From: RYN-433 sp036558265
GTDB lineage: Bacteria > Planctomycetota > Phycisphaerae > Tepidisphaerales > Tepidisphaeraceae
NCBI GenBank assembly: GCA_036558265.1
Contig: DATBFY010000664.1
Coordinates: 1 to 37,873, forward strand
DNA: 37,873 nt
Direction of reading: 5' to 3'
Shown: positions 8,347 to 16,376 of the stretch, in pieces
How the letters are laid out: each line of letters begins with the position of its first letter
How positions within the stretch are numbered: position 1 is the stretch's first letter
Notes under the pieces: generated by a model
The model's input: only the letters and a program-made list of their open reading frames with translations
What the model was told of the DNA's origin: nothing
The model's database searches: none
Translations under genes and position numbers: made by a program

Positions 8347-9141
8347 TCAGTCACACCGGTGCGGGCCCAGCTCGTAGATCACGCTGCGCTTGGGCTTGCG
8401 CGGGTCGTAGAGGATGGTCACGGCGTCGCCGGGCGTGGCCAATTGGTAGGATCTGGGGCTGACGTTCATCTCGCGTTCGCAGGGCCCTGCGTCGGGGTTT
8501 TCAAAGGCGTATCGGACGTAATAAGCGGTCGATTTGCCGCCGCGCCAATCGCGCTTGGAGACGATGCGACCTGCGACCGGGATGCCCGAGCGATAGAGGC
8601 GGCGGACGCGCCGCGGGGCGAGGTAGAGGATGTACACGAAGACGCTGAGCACGCCGTTCCAGAACGTCGCGAAGAACCAGACCATGCCGACCTTCGACCA
8701 CGGGCTGCCGCCGGCTTCGATCACGCCATCGTACATCAGCGGGGGCGCGGAGCCGATCGAGCGGACGCGCAGCGTGGCGGGCGGCCCGCCCTTCGGGCGG
8801 TGGGCGGTCAACGTGCGATAAGTCCGCGCGGAGACGACCGCCTCGTCGTGACGGACCGCCCCGCCGGGGCCCAGCGGGTAGGCGTAGGCGACGCGGTAGG
8901 TGTAGCCGCCCTTGGATCGCCGGGTCGTCCACGTCCGCTCGACCCTTGCCTGGTGATCCGTGCCGAACGCGGCCCAGACGACGCTGAGCGGCATGGCCAA
9001 CAGGAATCCCAACCCCACGATCATGTGCGGGAGTATGAAGAGGCGGACGCCCCAGAGCACACACCCCCGCGGTTCGCGATTTCGGATGCTGCGGTAGGGT
9101 GCGCGAAGCTCGAGCGGGATGGCGTAGGCGGACTTGGTCAC
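8347..9141 (-). CDS. DUF3592-like two-helix membrane protein (copy 1)
   Basis: About 264 residues, paralogous to the next gene downstream. A first transmembrane helix lies near residues 37-58 (PHMIVGLGFLLAMPLSVVWAA). It is followed by an extracytoplasmic segment with WTTRRSKGGYTYRVAYAY, a second helix (GMVWFFATFWNGVLSVFVYIL), then RRLYRSGIPVAGRIVSKR and ILYDPRKPKRS. The shared pattern WTT-R-G-YxVAxxY, RRLYRxGxPxxGxIxSKR and ILYDPRxP proves common origin with the 7440-8231 gene. The start is uncertain: GTG 9141 or TTG 9147 are both possible, and neither has a Shine-Dalgarno sequence. The pair are separated by about 115 bases and probably arose by tandem duplication. No function is known. Confidence 0.78.
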   Translation of the reverse strand: MTKSAYAIPLELRAPYRSIRNREPRGCVLWGVRLFILPHMIVGLGFLLAMPLSVVWAAFGTDHQARVERTWTTRRSKGGYTYRVAYAYPLGPGGAVRHDEAVVSARTYRTLTAHRPKGGPPATLRVRSIGSAPPLMYDGVIEAGGSPWSKVGMVWFFATFWNGVLSVFVYILYLAPRRVRRLYRSGIPVAGRIVSKRDWRGGKSTAYYVRYAFENPDAGPCEREMNVSPRSYQLATPGDAVTILYDPRKPKRSVIYELGPHRCD

Positions 9142-9236
9142 GGTCAATCTTATTTGATCGACTCTTCGCGGCGAATGCCATTATGAACCTGTGCCACGGC
9201 TGTAACGCACCGGCTCTCTCCGCTTGCGTGCGCCGA

Positions 9237-10112
9237 TCATTTCAAGCTCTTGAGCGTCTCGAGGTTGACCGCGTCCCACTCCCGGCCGTCGTCGGACTTG
9301 CCCTTGGCGGTCTCCAGGATCTTGGGCGTGTGGCGCCAGCGCTTGTCGCGCACGAGGGGTTTGAAGCCGTCGAGGCCGATTTGACCGCGGCCGATGTGCT
9401 CGTGGCGATCGACCCGGCTGCCCAGTTCCTTCTTCGAATCGTTCAGGTGGAAGACCTTGACGCGATCCAGGCCGACGGTGTGATCGACCTCCCTCATGAA
9501 GGCGGCGTACTTGCGGCCGCGGAAGTCGTAGCCGGCGGCGAAGAGGTGGGCGGTGTCGAGACAGACGGCCAGGCGCTGCGGGGCCTTGCAATGCTCGATA
9601 ATCGTGGCGAGGTGTTCGAGGCGATGACCCAGGCAAGTCCCCTGGCCGGCGGTGATCTCCAGGCAGGTGACGACGGCGGCGGCGACGCCGTTCTGCCCGC
9701 GCCTGCGGGTTAGCGGGACCTGTTCGTGGACGATATCGAGCGCCTCGGCGACGCGTTTAAGGCCCGCCTCTTCGCCGCAGTCCATGTGGGCGCCGGGGTG
9801 GGTGACCAGGTACGGGATATGGAGGAGGATGCAGCGCTTGAGCTCTTCGATGAAGAGGTCGATGCTCATCCGCCAGAGGCGATCGTCGGGCGAGGCGAGG
9901 TTGATCAGGTAGCTGTCGTGGCTGACGGTGTGGGCGAAGTTGAGGCGGTCACAGTGGGCGCGCCAGTCAGCGATGGCGGCGTCTTCGAGGGGTTTGCACT
10001 TCCACTGCTGCTGGTTCTTGGTGAAGACCTGGACGGTGTCCATGCCGAGGGTTTCGGCGGCGAGGGCGGCGTTGTGCAGGCCGCCGGCGATGGAGAGGTG
10101 GGAGCCGAACAT
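9237..10112 (-). CDS. nfo: Deoxyribonuclease IV (AP endonuclease, Nfo)
   Basis: A 291-residue TIM-barrel endonuclease IV. It cleaves the DNA backbone 5' to abasic sites during base-excision repair, using a trinuclear zinc centre. Seen motifs: GSHLSIAGGLHNA at the start, HPGAH (residues near 105), CLDTAHLFAAGYD (usual form CLDTCHxFAAGYD, here Ala replaces Cys), HLNDSKKELGS and RHEHIGRGQIG, all carrying expected metal ligands. The length is normal. ATG 10112 lies 11 bases after the stop of the exported protein gene. No ribosome binding site is visible; TAACAT 8 bases upstream, overlapping that stop codon, is a candidate -10 box. Confidence 0.96.
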   Translation of the reverse strand: MFGSHLSIAGGLHNAALAAETLGMDTVQVFTKNQQQWKCKPLEDAAIADWRAHCDRLNFAHTVSHDSYLINLASPDDRLWRMSIDLFIEELKRCILLHIPYLVTHPGAHMDCGEEAGLKRVAEALDIVHEQVPLTRRRGQNGVAAAVVTCLEITAGQGTCLGHRLEHLATIIEHCKAPQRLAVCLDTAHLFAAGYDFRGRKYAAFMREVDHTVGLDRVKVFHLNDSKKELGSRVDRHEHIGRGQIGLDGFKPLVRDKRWRHTPKILETAKGKSDDGREWDAVNLETLKSLK

Positions 10113-10120
10113 CGGCGGCG

Positions 10121-10126
10121 ATGTTA
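10121..10126 (-). promoter_or_regulatory. -10-like hexamer before nfo, overlapping upstream stop
   Basis: Minus-strand TAACAT ends 8 bases before the nfo ATG. Its first three bases are the TAA stop of the upstream gene. It matches four of six consensus bases, with CTGGGA at 17-base spacing as a poor -35. Confidence 0.4.
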
Positions 10127-12151
10127 TCCGATCGTCACGCGCTTCCCAGCGGCGGCACGCGGCTTGGGCTTGGCCGCGGCGACCGGGTGGGCGTGCGAGG
10201 CCGTCGCCGGCTTGACCGCAGCTTGGGCGATCGCGCCGGACGCGGTCGGCGTGGGGCCGTTGTAGTTCTGTGCCAGCGCGACCAGGTCATCGAAGCTGAC
10301 CCTGCCGTCGTAGGTGAAATCGCCCTGGTCCCAGTTGGCGTTCCCGCTCTGGTCGCCGTAATGCTGGGCGACGAGGACCAAATCGCTGAAATCGACGCGG
10401 CGGTCGAGGTTGGCGTCGCCCAGCAGCGCGTAGCGGACGAGCACCGTCTGCGGATCCAGGCCCGGAACGACACCGTCCGCGCTGTCGGCATAGCCGAGGT
10501 TGTGGGCAGCGTCGGCGGCGGAGGTGAATATATAGTGGGCGAAGATCTCCTTGCGGATCGACGTGAAGGGGTTGATGGCGGCGCTGTTGCCGCCGTAGTG
10601 AACCTGCAGCGCGTTGTCGGTCAGGTCGAGCTTGCCGCCGGCACCCAGGTTCAGGGATGCGCTGTTGACCGCGACGTTGCCGCCGCTGGCGAGCATTAAC
10701 GTGCCGCCGGAGACGTCCAGCGATCTGAGGTTCTGGCCGGCGTTAACCTCGGCCCCGGTCGAAGACTCAAAGGAGATGCTCGACGGCTCGGTCGCCAGCG
10801 CCAGGGCGATGTTCCCCAGGCCGGCGTTGATCTCGTAAAAGCCGTTCTCGAGCTGCAGCCTGGCGATGTCGGCGTAGTGGAACTCGAAGTTCCAGTGGCT
10901 GATCAAGCCGGCGGTGACGTTGACCGGCATCGAGGGGATGTCGAATGGCGTCGTTTCCGGACCTTGCACGATGACGGAATTGCTGCCGGCCCCGCCGTGG
11001 AACTTGAGGTTGCCGTTGACGCCGTCGGCAGAGAATGGGCCGATCGGGCCGGTCTTGATCGAGTCGTTGCCGCCCTGGCCGTCCACGTTGATGACGGCGC
11101 CAGCCTGGCTCTTGTTGATCGTGATGGTGTCGTCGCCGGCGCCCGTGTTGAGGTTGAGCGTCGCGCCGCTGGTCGCCGAGAAGGTGACGAAGTTGTTCAC
11201 CAGGAACGTGTTGCCGCCCGACCCACCGTTGACGGTGGCGGTCGGCGTGCCGACAGCCGTCCACGAGATGCGCCCCTGCGGCAGGCCGGCGCCCTGGAAG
11301 TCGAGGGTCATCATCGGCCCCGGCCCGGGCGGGAAGAGGGCGTTGAAGGTGAACTGGGCGGCATTGGCGTTCTTCGAGTCATCGACCGTGAGCGACGCCT
11401 GGCCCTTGGAGATGCCGGGATAAGCGAAGAGCGTGATCGGGCTGTCGATCCGCGCCAGCGAGCCGTTGCCGACGTTGACGGCGTCGTTGCCGTTGGCATT
11501 GGCAATCGTGGTGGACAGACCGCCGCGAAGGCTGTTGATCGTGACCGCGTCGTCACCGGTGCCGGTGGTAAGGCTGAGCATGTCCTGCGAGATGAGCAGC
11601 CCCGGCCCGCCGGGGGAGACGGGGTGCGAGACCACGCCGATCTGGATCTGCGCGGGCGCCACTCCGTCGATCTGCTCCTGGTCGCCGACGGTGGTCATGA
11701 CGACCTGGCGGGCGGCGGTGTCGCCCGAATCGTCGATGGTGATCTGCGCGATGCCGTCGGCCGCGGGCCCGCCCTTGACGCCGTTCATGTTCAGGAGCGC
11801 CTTGACGTCCTGCACGCCGCTGTCGTCGCCGACGTTGATCGAGACGTAATCGTTGTAATGGACGGTGGTGGGGACGACCGTGGCCTGGACGTTGATCGTG
11901 TCATCGCCCTTGCTGCTGTTCACGAGGACCGAGTCCCACTGTCCCGGCGCATAGTCGGTCTGCTTGCCGTTGACGATCGTCCGGACGCCGCCGGCGGGCG
12001 TGACGCCCAACGTAATCATGTCGATGTCGGGCGTGTCGTTCACCACGAGGGCGGTCAGCAGGCGGCGGGTTTCCAGGAACTCGCAGACGGCTCGCGAGAT
12101 GTGGCGGCGGCGGCTCGGACGACCATTCCGATTCGGGCGCAGCGGCGACAT
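10124..12151 (-). CDS. Exported repeat protein with ETRRLL N-terminus and dockerin-like C-terminus
   Basis: Start ATG 12151 follows AAGGAGGA closely; the longer frame from 12259 runs through the repeat element and lacks support. The product has 675 residues. The N-terminus is strongly basic, then has SRAVCEFLETRRLLTA. The 'LExRRLL' motif marks many exported planctomycete giant proteins. The middle is made of beta-rich repeats with many GTGDDAVTIN / GAGDDTITIN / GNDAVNVGNG units, resembling hemolysin-type or autotransporter-like beta-helix repeats. The C-terminus has two calcium-loop repeats, GDANLDRRVDFSDLVLVAQ and GDFTYDGRVSFDDLVALAQ, as in type I dockerins. A basic tail follows. It is probably a surface or secreted protein. 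No cohesin is visible nearby, so the dockerin may serve as a stabilising or sorting module. Confidence 0.87.
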   Translation of the reverse strand: MSPLRPNRNGRPSRRRHISRAVCEFLETRRLLTALVVNDTPDIDMITLGVTPAGGVRTIVNGKQTDYAPGQWDSVLVNSSKGDDTINVQATVVPTTVHYNDYVSINVGDDSGVQDVKALLNMNGVKGGPAADGIAQITIDDSGDTAARQVVMTTVGDQEQIDGVAPAQIQIGVVSHPVSPGGPGLLISQDMLSLTTGTGDDAVTINSLRGGLSTTIANANGNDAVNVGNGSLARIDSPITLFAYPGISKGQASLTVDDSKNANAAQFTFNALFPPGPGPMMTLDFQGAGLPQGRISWTAVGTPTATVNGGSGGNTFLVNNFVTFSATSGATLNLNTGAGDDTITINKSQAGAVINVDGQGGNDSIKTGPIGPFSADGVNGNLKFHGGAGSNSVIVQGPETTPFDIPSMPVNVTAGLISHWNFEFHYADIARLQLENGFYEINAGLGNIALALATEPSSISFESSTGAEVNAGQNLRSLDVSGGTLMLASGGNVAVNSASLNLGAGGKLDLTDNALQVHYGGNSAAINPFTSIRKEIFAHYIFTSAADAAHNLGYADSADGVVPGLDPQTVLVRYALLGDANLDRRVDFSDLVLVAQHYGDQSGNANWDQGDFTYDGRVSFDDLVALAQNYNGPTPTASGAIAQAAVKPATASHAHPVAAAKPKPRAAAGKRVTIG

Positions 12152-12250
12152 GGCATCCTCCTTCGTGAAGGTTGGACCACCGATGCGACAGCGCAAGGGA
12201 CCAAGTGATACGGGTTCGACTTGACTCGCGCGCCGCAGAGCACACGAAGA

Positions 12251-12281
12251 CACGGGCAAACGAGTTTGCCCATGCCACCCC
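12251..12281. repeat. Shorter relative of the multi-hairpin repeat
   Basis: The plus strand reads GGGCAAAC-GA-GTTTGCCC (12254-12271) followed by ATGCCACCCC. The reverse complement matches 7310-7334 almost base for base, including the CATGGGCAAAC start and GTTTGCCCGTG. The inner and right-hand hairpins of the larger element are missing, so this is a partial or diverged copy in opposite orientation. It lies about 100 bases upstream of the exported protein's start codon. Confidence 0.8.
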
Positions 12282-12322
12282 GAGCAGCGTGGGAATCTCT
12301 TACGATCCGTATGACTTCGTCA

Positions 12323-13039
12323 TTATACGCGCGGTCCCATGTGTCCCGAAACCCTTCGCGCGAATTTCCGCATCGTCCGAGCCAGCGGGAGGATGCGCCG
12401 CACCTTCGCGGGCAGCGGCGGGGGCGGGGGTTCGCCGTCCGTCAGGGCGACGGGCCGCTCGATGGCGTGGCGAAGCAGGCCCTCAAACTTCCACTGGGGG
12501 AGCCATTCCTCACCGTAGTTGCGGCTGGCATCCTTGACGGGGTTGCTGTCCACCAGCAGGAAGCCGCGCTCCTCCAGGTGCAGGAGCGTGCGGCCATAAG
12601 CGGCCTTACTGGCGTGACTGACGCGGTGAAAGCACGACTCGATCGACGCGTATGCCCCGATGTGGACGCCGAAGCACCCGCCGACGAGCCTGCCGTCCTG
12701 CCATGTCTCGTAGCTGTGCGCGAACCCCATCCGGTGAAGCTTGCAGAACCCCTCGATCAGTTCGGACACCAGCCACGTGCGCGGGCGATCCGCGCAGGCG
12801 CGGACGACCTCTTCAAAGGCCGCATCGAAGCGCAGCTCGAAGCGCCCGGCGAACACGTAACGGCGCTGGGACCTGGGGAAGGCGATGCTGGCGAGCAGGT
12901 GTACCCCGCGGTGCGACTGGCGGCGCAGCCACTCCACGCGGCTGCCCTCGCCGGCCGTATATCCCGGCATGTCGCCCAGCGCGTAGTGCGCGAGGATGTC
13001 GTACGGGTCGGCGAGGATGCGACGGGTGGAGGCCAGCAA
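12323..13039 (-). CDS. Aat-like aminoacyl-tRNA-protein transferase family protein (copy 2)
   Basis: About 238 residues, related to leucyl/phenylalanyl-tRNA-protein transferases, which move Leu/Phe from tRNA to N-terminal Arg/Lys of proteins. Matches include HRGVHLLASIAFPRSQRRYVF, FELRFDAAFEEVVRACA, the signature GFAHSYETWQDGRLVGG-FGV, IESCFHR and SHASKAAYGRTLLHLEERGF-LVDSN. In E. coli Aat the equivalents are GESMF (catalytic Glu) and LIDCQ. Here Glu is kept (IESCF) but the Gln of DCQ is Asn (DSN). An in-frame stop lies two codons before TTG 13039 and no ribosome binding site is seen. The true start may be this TTG or the ATG 23 codons later. A paralog lies 81 bases upstream. Activity is not certain. 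Confidence 0.8.
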   Translation of the reverse strand: MLASTRRILADPYDILAHYALGDMPGYTAGEGSRVEWLRRQSHRGVHLLASIAFPRSQRRYVFAGRFELRFDAAFEEVVRACADRPRTWLVSELIEGFCKLHRMGFAHSYETWQDGRLVGGCFGVHIGAYASIESCFHRVSHASKAAYGRTLLHLEERGFLLVDSNPVKDASRNYGEEWLPQWKFEGLLRHAIERPVALTDGEPPPPPLPAKVRRILPLARTMRKFARRVSGHMGPRV

Positions 13040-13120
13040 GCGTCAACGCGTGGAGACGGCCGCATCGCGCGCGGTCTCGCCCGTGCGCACCCCCGCGCGC
13101 GCCTACGTCTGTCGCGACGC

Positions 13121-14026
13121 CTACGAAATGGGGGCGGCCGGTCGGCCGGGACGGTCGGGTCGTTCTCCATCCGGTTTATCGGCAATCGACGCCGGTGGGG
13201 TGACCGGCTGTGCCTCCGGGCCAGTCGGGGGCGATGATTGCGATGCGGCAGGTCCGCCGCCGATGACCTGAGGGGGCATTTCGGGCGGCAATTCGGGCGG
13301 TCGATACCACGGCATCCGCCGCACGGCCAGTCGCGTCGGCCACAGCAGCGGCAGGAGCGTGCGGATCTGCCAAGGCAGGCGCGGACAGGGTCGCCCGTCG
13401 GTGACCGACGGCGATTCCTTCAGGCATTCGAGGATCAACCGCTCGAACCGCCACTGCGGGATCCACTCCTCGCCGTAGTTGACCATGTGGTTGGCGACGC
13501 CGTTGGTGTCCACCACCTTGAACCCGCGCTTCTGGAGATGGAGCAGCGCCTGGCCGTAGGCCGCCTTGCTCGCGTTGCTGGCGCGGTGAAACATCGAGTC
13601 GCAGGAGATCATCGACCCCAGTTGCACGCCGAATCCGCCGCCGACGAGTTGGCCCCCGCTCCAGGCCTCGTAACTGTGCGCAAAGCCCATGCGGTGAAGG
13701 CCGACCAGGGCGCGGATCAGTTCGTCGGCGATCCACGTCTTGTGTTCGGCGTCGCGCGCGCGGTCGGCGCATCCACGCAGCACCTCCTCAAACGCCGTGT
13801 CGTAGCGGATCTCGAACTGCGGCGCGAAGATGTACCGCTTCTGCTTGCGCGGGAACGCGACCTTGTCCAGGAATTGCACGCCGCGATGACTGCCGCACGT
13901 CCAGTGCGTCGGACCGTCGTGGCCGTTGATCCAGTTGACCATCTGCCCGCGGACGTAGTGGTAGAGCGCGGCGACCGGGTCGTCGCCCACGCGGCCCGAG
14001 CGGATCATGTCCAGAAACCGGCGCAT
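13121..14026 (-). CDS. Aat-like aminoacyl-tRNA-protein transferase family protein (copy 1) with Pro-rich tail
   Basis: 301 residues from ATG 14026 (MRRFLDMIRS); an ATG three codons earlier overlaps the TACGAT -10 box and is less likely. The Aat fold is clear: WTCGSHRGVQFLDKVAFPR, FEIRYDTAFEEVLRGCADR, KTWIADELIRALVGLHRMGF, AHSYEAWSGGQLVGGGFGV, DSMFHRASNASKAAYGQALL and GFKVVDTN. Two usually critical positions differ: the Glu of GESMF is Asp (CDSMF) and the Gln of LIDCQ is Asn. The last 60-70 residues are a Pro-rich, probably disordered tail absent from normal Aat. The usual N-terminal 'GLLAxGGDLxxxxL' block is also missing. It forms a tandem pair with the 12323-13039 gene, so it may have left N-end-rule function for another acyl- or aminoacyl-transfer role. 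Confidence 0.82.
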   Translation of the reverse strand: MRRFLDMIRSGRVGDDPVAALYHYVRGQMVNWINGHDGPTHWTCGSHRGVQFLDKVAFPRKQKRYIFAPQFEIRYDTAFEEVLRGCADRARDAEHKTWIADELIRALVGLHRMGFAHSYEAWSGGQLVGGGFGVQLGSMISCDSMFHRASNASKAAYGQALLHLQKRGFKVVDTNGVANHMVNYGEEWIPQWRFERLILECLKESPSVTDGRPCPRLPWQIRTLLPLLWPTRLAVRRMPWYRPPELPPEMPPQVIGGGPAASQSSPPTGPEAQPVTPPASIADKPDGERPDRPGRPAAPIS

Positions 14027-14033
14027 GCAAACC

Positions 14034-14039
14034 ATCGTA
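14034..14039 (-). promoter_or_regulatory. -10-like hexamer before Aat-like copy 1
   Basis: Minus-strand TACGAT (four of six) ends 7 bases before ATG 14026. It sits within a 6-base inverted repeat, CGTAGG-N7-CCTACG (14036-14054), which could be an operator. Confidence 0.4.
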
Positions 14040-14117
14040 GGCAGGTCACCTACGCCTTACTATTGGCATAATCCCCGGGAGGCTTGAGAAGACCACGAGT
14101 TGGGGCAAGCCCTCTCA

Positions 14118-16376
14118 TTACGGTCGCGCGTTCGGGAGGGCGGCGGCGCGGCGTTTGGAATCCTCCAGACCCTTTTTGAACGCCTCGGGCGTCACCCAGT
14201 CCACGTGACCGTCGGCATAGAGCGCATTGGTGCCGTCCCCCTGCTCCAACGCCGCCTGGTCGTACGCGACGATGATCTGGTTGCCGTTCGGGGCGTTCAT
14301 CGGGCTTTTCCCCCCGTAGTTGAGCAGGACGATGTCCTTAGCGTCCTTGGCGGGCCCAAACGGGCTCTTGAGGGCTTCGGGCGACAGGTCGTGGGTCTTG
14401 GTGAGCGTCGCCAGGTCAGGAGGGAACTTGCCCTTGTTGTCGTTGGCGTACATGATCGCCGCCTGGCCGATCTGCCGCAGGTTGGCGGCGCTGCGGGCGC
14501 GGTCGGCCGTGTCCTCCGCCGCGCTCAATGACGGGATCCCCAGGGCCAGCCACACCACCGGCGAGTCGATCCACGCCAGGGGCGAGAGGAGCGGGTTTGC
14601 GACCGTCCGGGTCTTTAGTATCCCGTCGGGTGTCGTCTTGACGTCCAGGGCGTCGGTCCCGACGTACCGCAGCAGCCGCTGCACCGACGGGAGCAGGTCC
14701 GCCCCGCCGGAGCCCGTCGCGGCGTCGTCGGCGTCGTGGAAACCGCCGCCAAAGCTGTTGACGATCGACAGGAACAACAGGCCGATCGGATACAGGTTCT
14801 TCGTCACCTCCGGGCCGGACGAGTAAAGCAAGGGCCCCGCGTTGCCCGTGCGCTTGCGCGCGGCGGCGAATTCCGGGTTGTCGAGCAGGCTGGGTCCGCC
14901 CTCCTTGATGTGCCGGATCTCGTCCTCCACGAGCTGCGGGTAGAGCGCCAGCACGAACTTGTCGTCCACGATCGCCCACGCCGGCGTGACGAACGAACCC
15001 CAGTGCCCGAACTCCATGAATTCCACGCGCACACCGTCGGCGTCCAACACGCGGAGCTGCACGTGCTCTCCGTCTCCGCCGCCGCCCAGCGTCTTGGCGA
15101 TCATCCCGCGCAGCGTGCCGATCGTCTGCTTGAACTTGCCCGCGTCGCGGACGTTGGTCACCAGCGTCCAGCCGGTGAGCGCGAAGCCGCCCTGCGACGA
15201 CGCGTTATAGATCACCCACTGGTCGCCCAGCGACGCCAGCGCCGCTTTGAGCGGCAATCCCATCCCCTCGGCCCCCTGCTCGACCTGGTCGAACGCCTGC
15301 TTGGCGTCGTTCCCGCCGATGTTAATTACGGACGCCTTGAGCTGGTCGTAACTCTTGGCCCAGTCGAACCGCACCGCCGCCGCGGCCATCGCGTCCGCCG
15401 GGATCACCTTCATCATCGCCTCGTCCACCGCCGGCTGCGCGATGAGCTGCAACAACCCCTTTGGCGCGCCGGTCGTACGGATCAGCGACCGCGTGACGAA
15501 CTGCTTGTCCTCCACAACCGTCCGCTCCGCCATGCCCGTGACGTTATCCACGCCGATCTCGGTCAGCACCTTGTCCCAGTTGCGCAGCAGCACGTCCAGG
15601 TCGGGGTTGGCGTCCTTCTCGAGCAGCCGCCGCACCAGCGCCAGCGACACCCTGGTGTCCAGGTAGGTCGTGAACACGGCCCCCTCGCCACCCGGCACCT
15701 TGCCCAGCGCGTCCACGAAAGCCGGCGCGGACTTGAGGTTCGACTCGATGCGCCCCTTCACCAGTTTCGGGACGAAATCCTCGGCCTCATCCCCCAGGAA
15801 CATCACGAACGTGTCCCCGACGAAACCCCATGTCAGTTGAGCTTTTCCCTCGCGATCGGGCTTGGAGTAGACCCAGGACTTCTCCAACTTCATCATCTTA
15901 AGCTTGTCGCCAAACCGCTCCTTCATCCTCAAGTGGATCGGCTTGAAGTGCTCCTCGAAGCTCTGGCGCTTGGCGCCCAGGTCGATCATCAGGACCGACT
16001 GCGGGTTGAAGCGCCGCGCCGTCTGCTTGAGCTCCAGGATCGCGAAGCACCCCTCGCACTGCGCCGCATCCATCAGGAGCTGCGGCAAATGAGGCGACAG
16101 CCGCTCGCCTCCTTCCATCCCATCGGGCATCCCCAGGATCAGGTCCTGGAACATCCGCCGCCACGGCCCCATGAACCGCTCGTCCGCCAGCATCTTTGCG
16201 GTCGCCGTCGTCTGCAGCGAGGCGTTGGGAGACCACCCCAGGTATACCATCGTGGATGCCGGCAACCGGTCCGCCAGGGGTTGCGCGCCCGCACCGATCG
16301 ACCCTGACAACAGCATCGCCACGACGATGGGCAGTACCGCCGTGGCGCCCCCGGACGACCTGGTTCTGGGCATCAT
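14118..16376 (-). CDS. Exported DUF3352-like protein with pseudopilin-type C-terminus (third in operon)
   Basis: 752 residues. A signal peptide (MMPRTRSSGG... to GAGAQ) is followed by PLADRLPASTMVYLGWSP, the same opening as its two upstream paralogs. The first 600 residues resemble the DUF3352 family of exported planctomycete and actinobacterial proteins. The C-terminal part has ANLRQIGQAAIMYANDNKGK, then PFGPAKDAKD and LYADGHVDW. This is the block usually found after a prepilin leader in DUF1559/H-X9-DG proteins, here without a prepilin cleavage site. The start ATG overlaps the TGA of the upstream gene (ATGA, 16373-16376), so translation is probably coupled. It is the most diverged copy. Role unknown; location should be periplasmic or cell surface. 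Confidence 0.85.
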   Translation of the reverse strand: MMPRTRSSGGATAVLPIVVAMLLSGSIGAGAQPLADRLPASTMVYLGWSPNASLQTTATAKMLADERFMGPWRRMFQDLILGMPDGMEGGERLSPHLPQLLMDAAQCEGCFAILELKQTARRFNPQSVLMIDLGAKRQSFEEHFKPIHLRMKERFGDKLKMMKLEKSWVYSKPDREGKAQLTWGFVGDTFVMFLGDEAEDFVPKLVKGRIESNLKSAPAFVDALGKVPGGEGAVFTTYLDTRVSLALVRRLLEKDANPDLDVLLRNWDKVLTEIGVDNVTGMAERTVVEDKQFVTRSLIRTTGAPKGLLQLIAQPAVDEAMMKVIPADAMAAAAVRFDWAKSYDQLKASVINIGGNDAKQAFDQVEQGAEGMGLPLKAALASLGDQWVIYNASSQGGFALTGWTLVTNVRDAGKFKQTIGTLRGMIAKTLGGGGDGEHVQLRVLDADGVRVEFMEFGHWGSFVTPAWAIVDDKFVLALYPQLVEDEIRHIKEGGPSLLDNPEFAAARKRTGNAGPLLYSSGPEVTKNLYPIGLLFLSIVNSFGGGFHDADDAATGSGGADLLPSVQRLLRYVGTDALDVKTTPDGILKTRTVANPLLSPLAWIDSPVVWLALGIPSLSAAEDTADRARSAANLRQIGQAAIMYANDNKGKFPPDLATLTKTHDLSPEALKSPFGPAKDAKDIVLLNYGGKSPMNAPNGNQIIVAYDQAALEQGDGTNALYADGHVDWVTPEAFKKGLEDSKRRAAALPNARP

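Noticed and set aside
10877..12208. 443-codon plus-strand frame
   Set aside because: Antisense to the dockerin-type protein; Asp/Val/Arg-rich composition is the mirror of its GDD repeats.
14036..14054. CGTAGG-N7-CCTACG hairpin as a terminator
   Set aside because: No T-run follows on either strand; it was kept only as a possible operator near the Aat-like -10 box.
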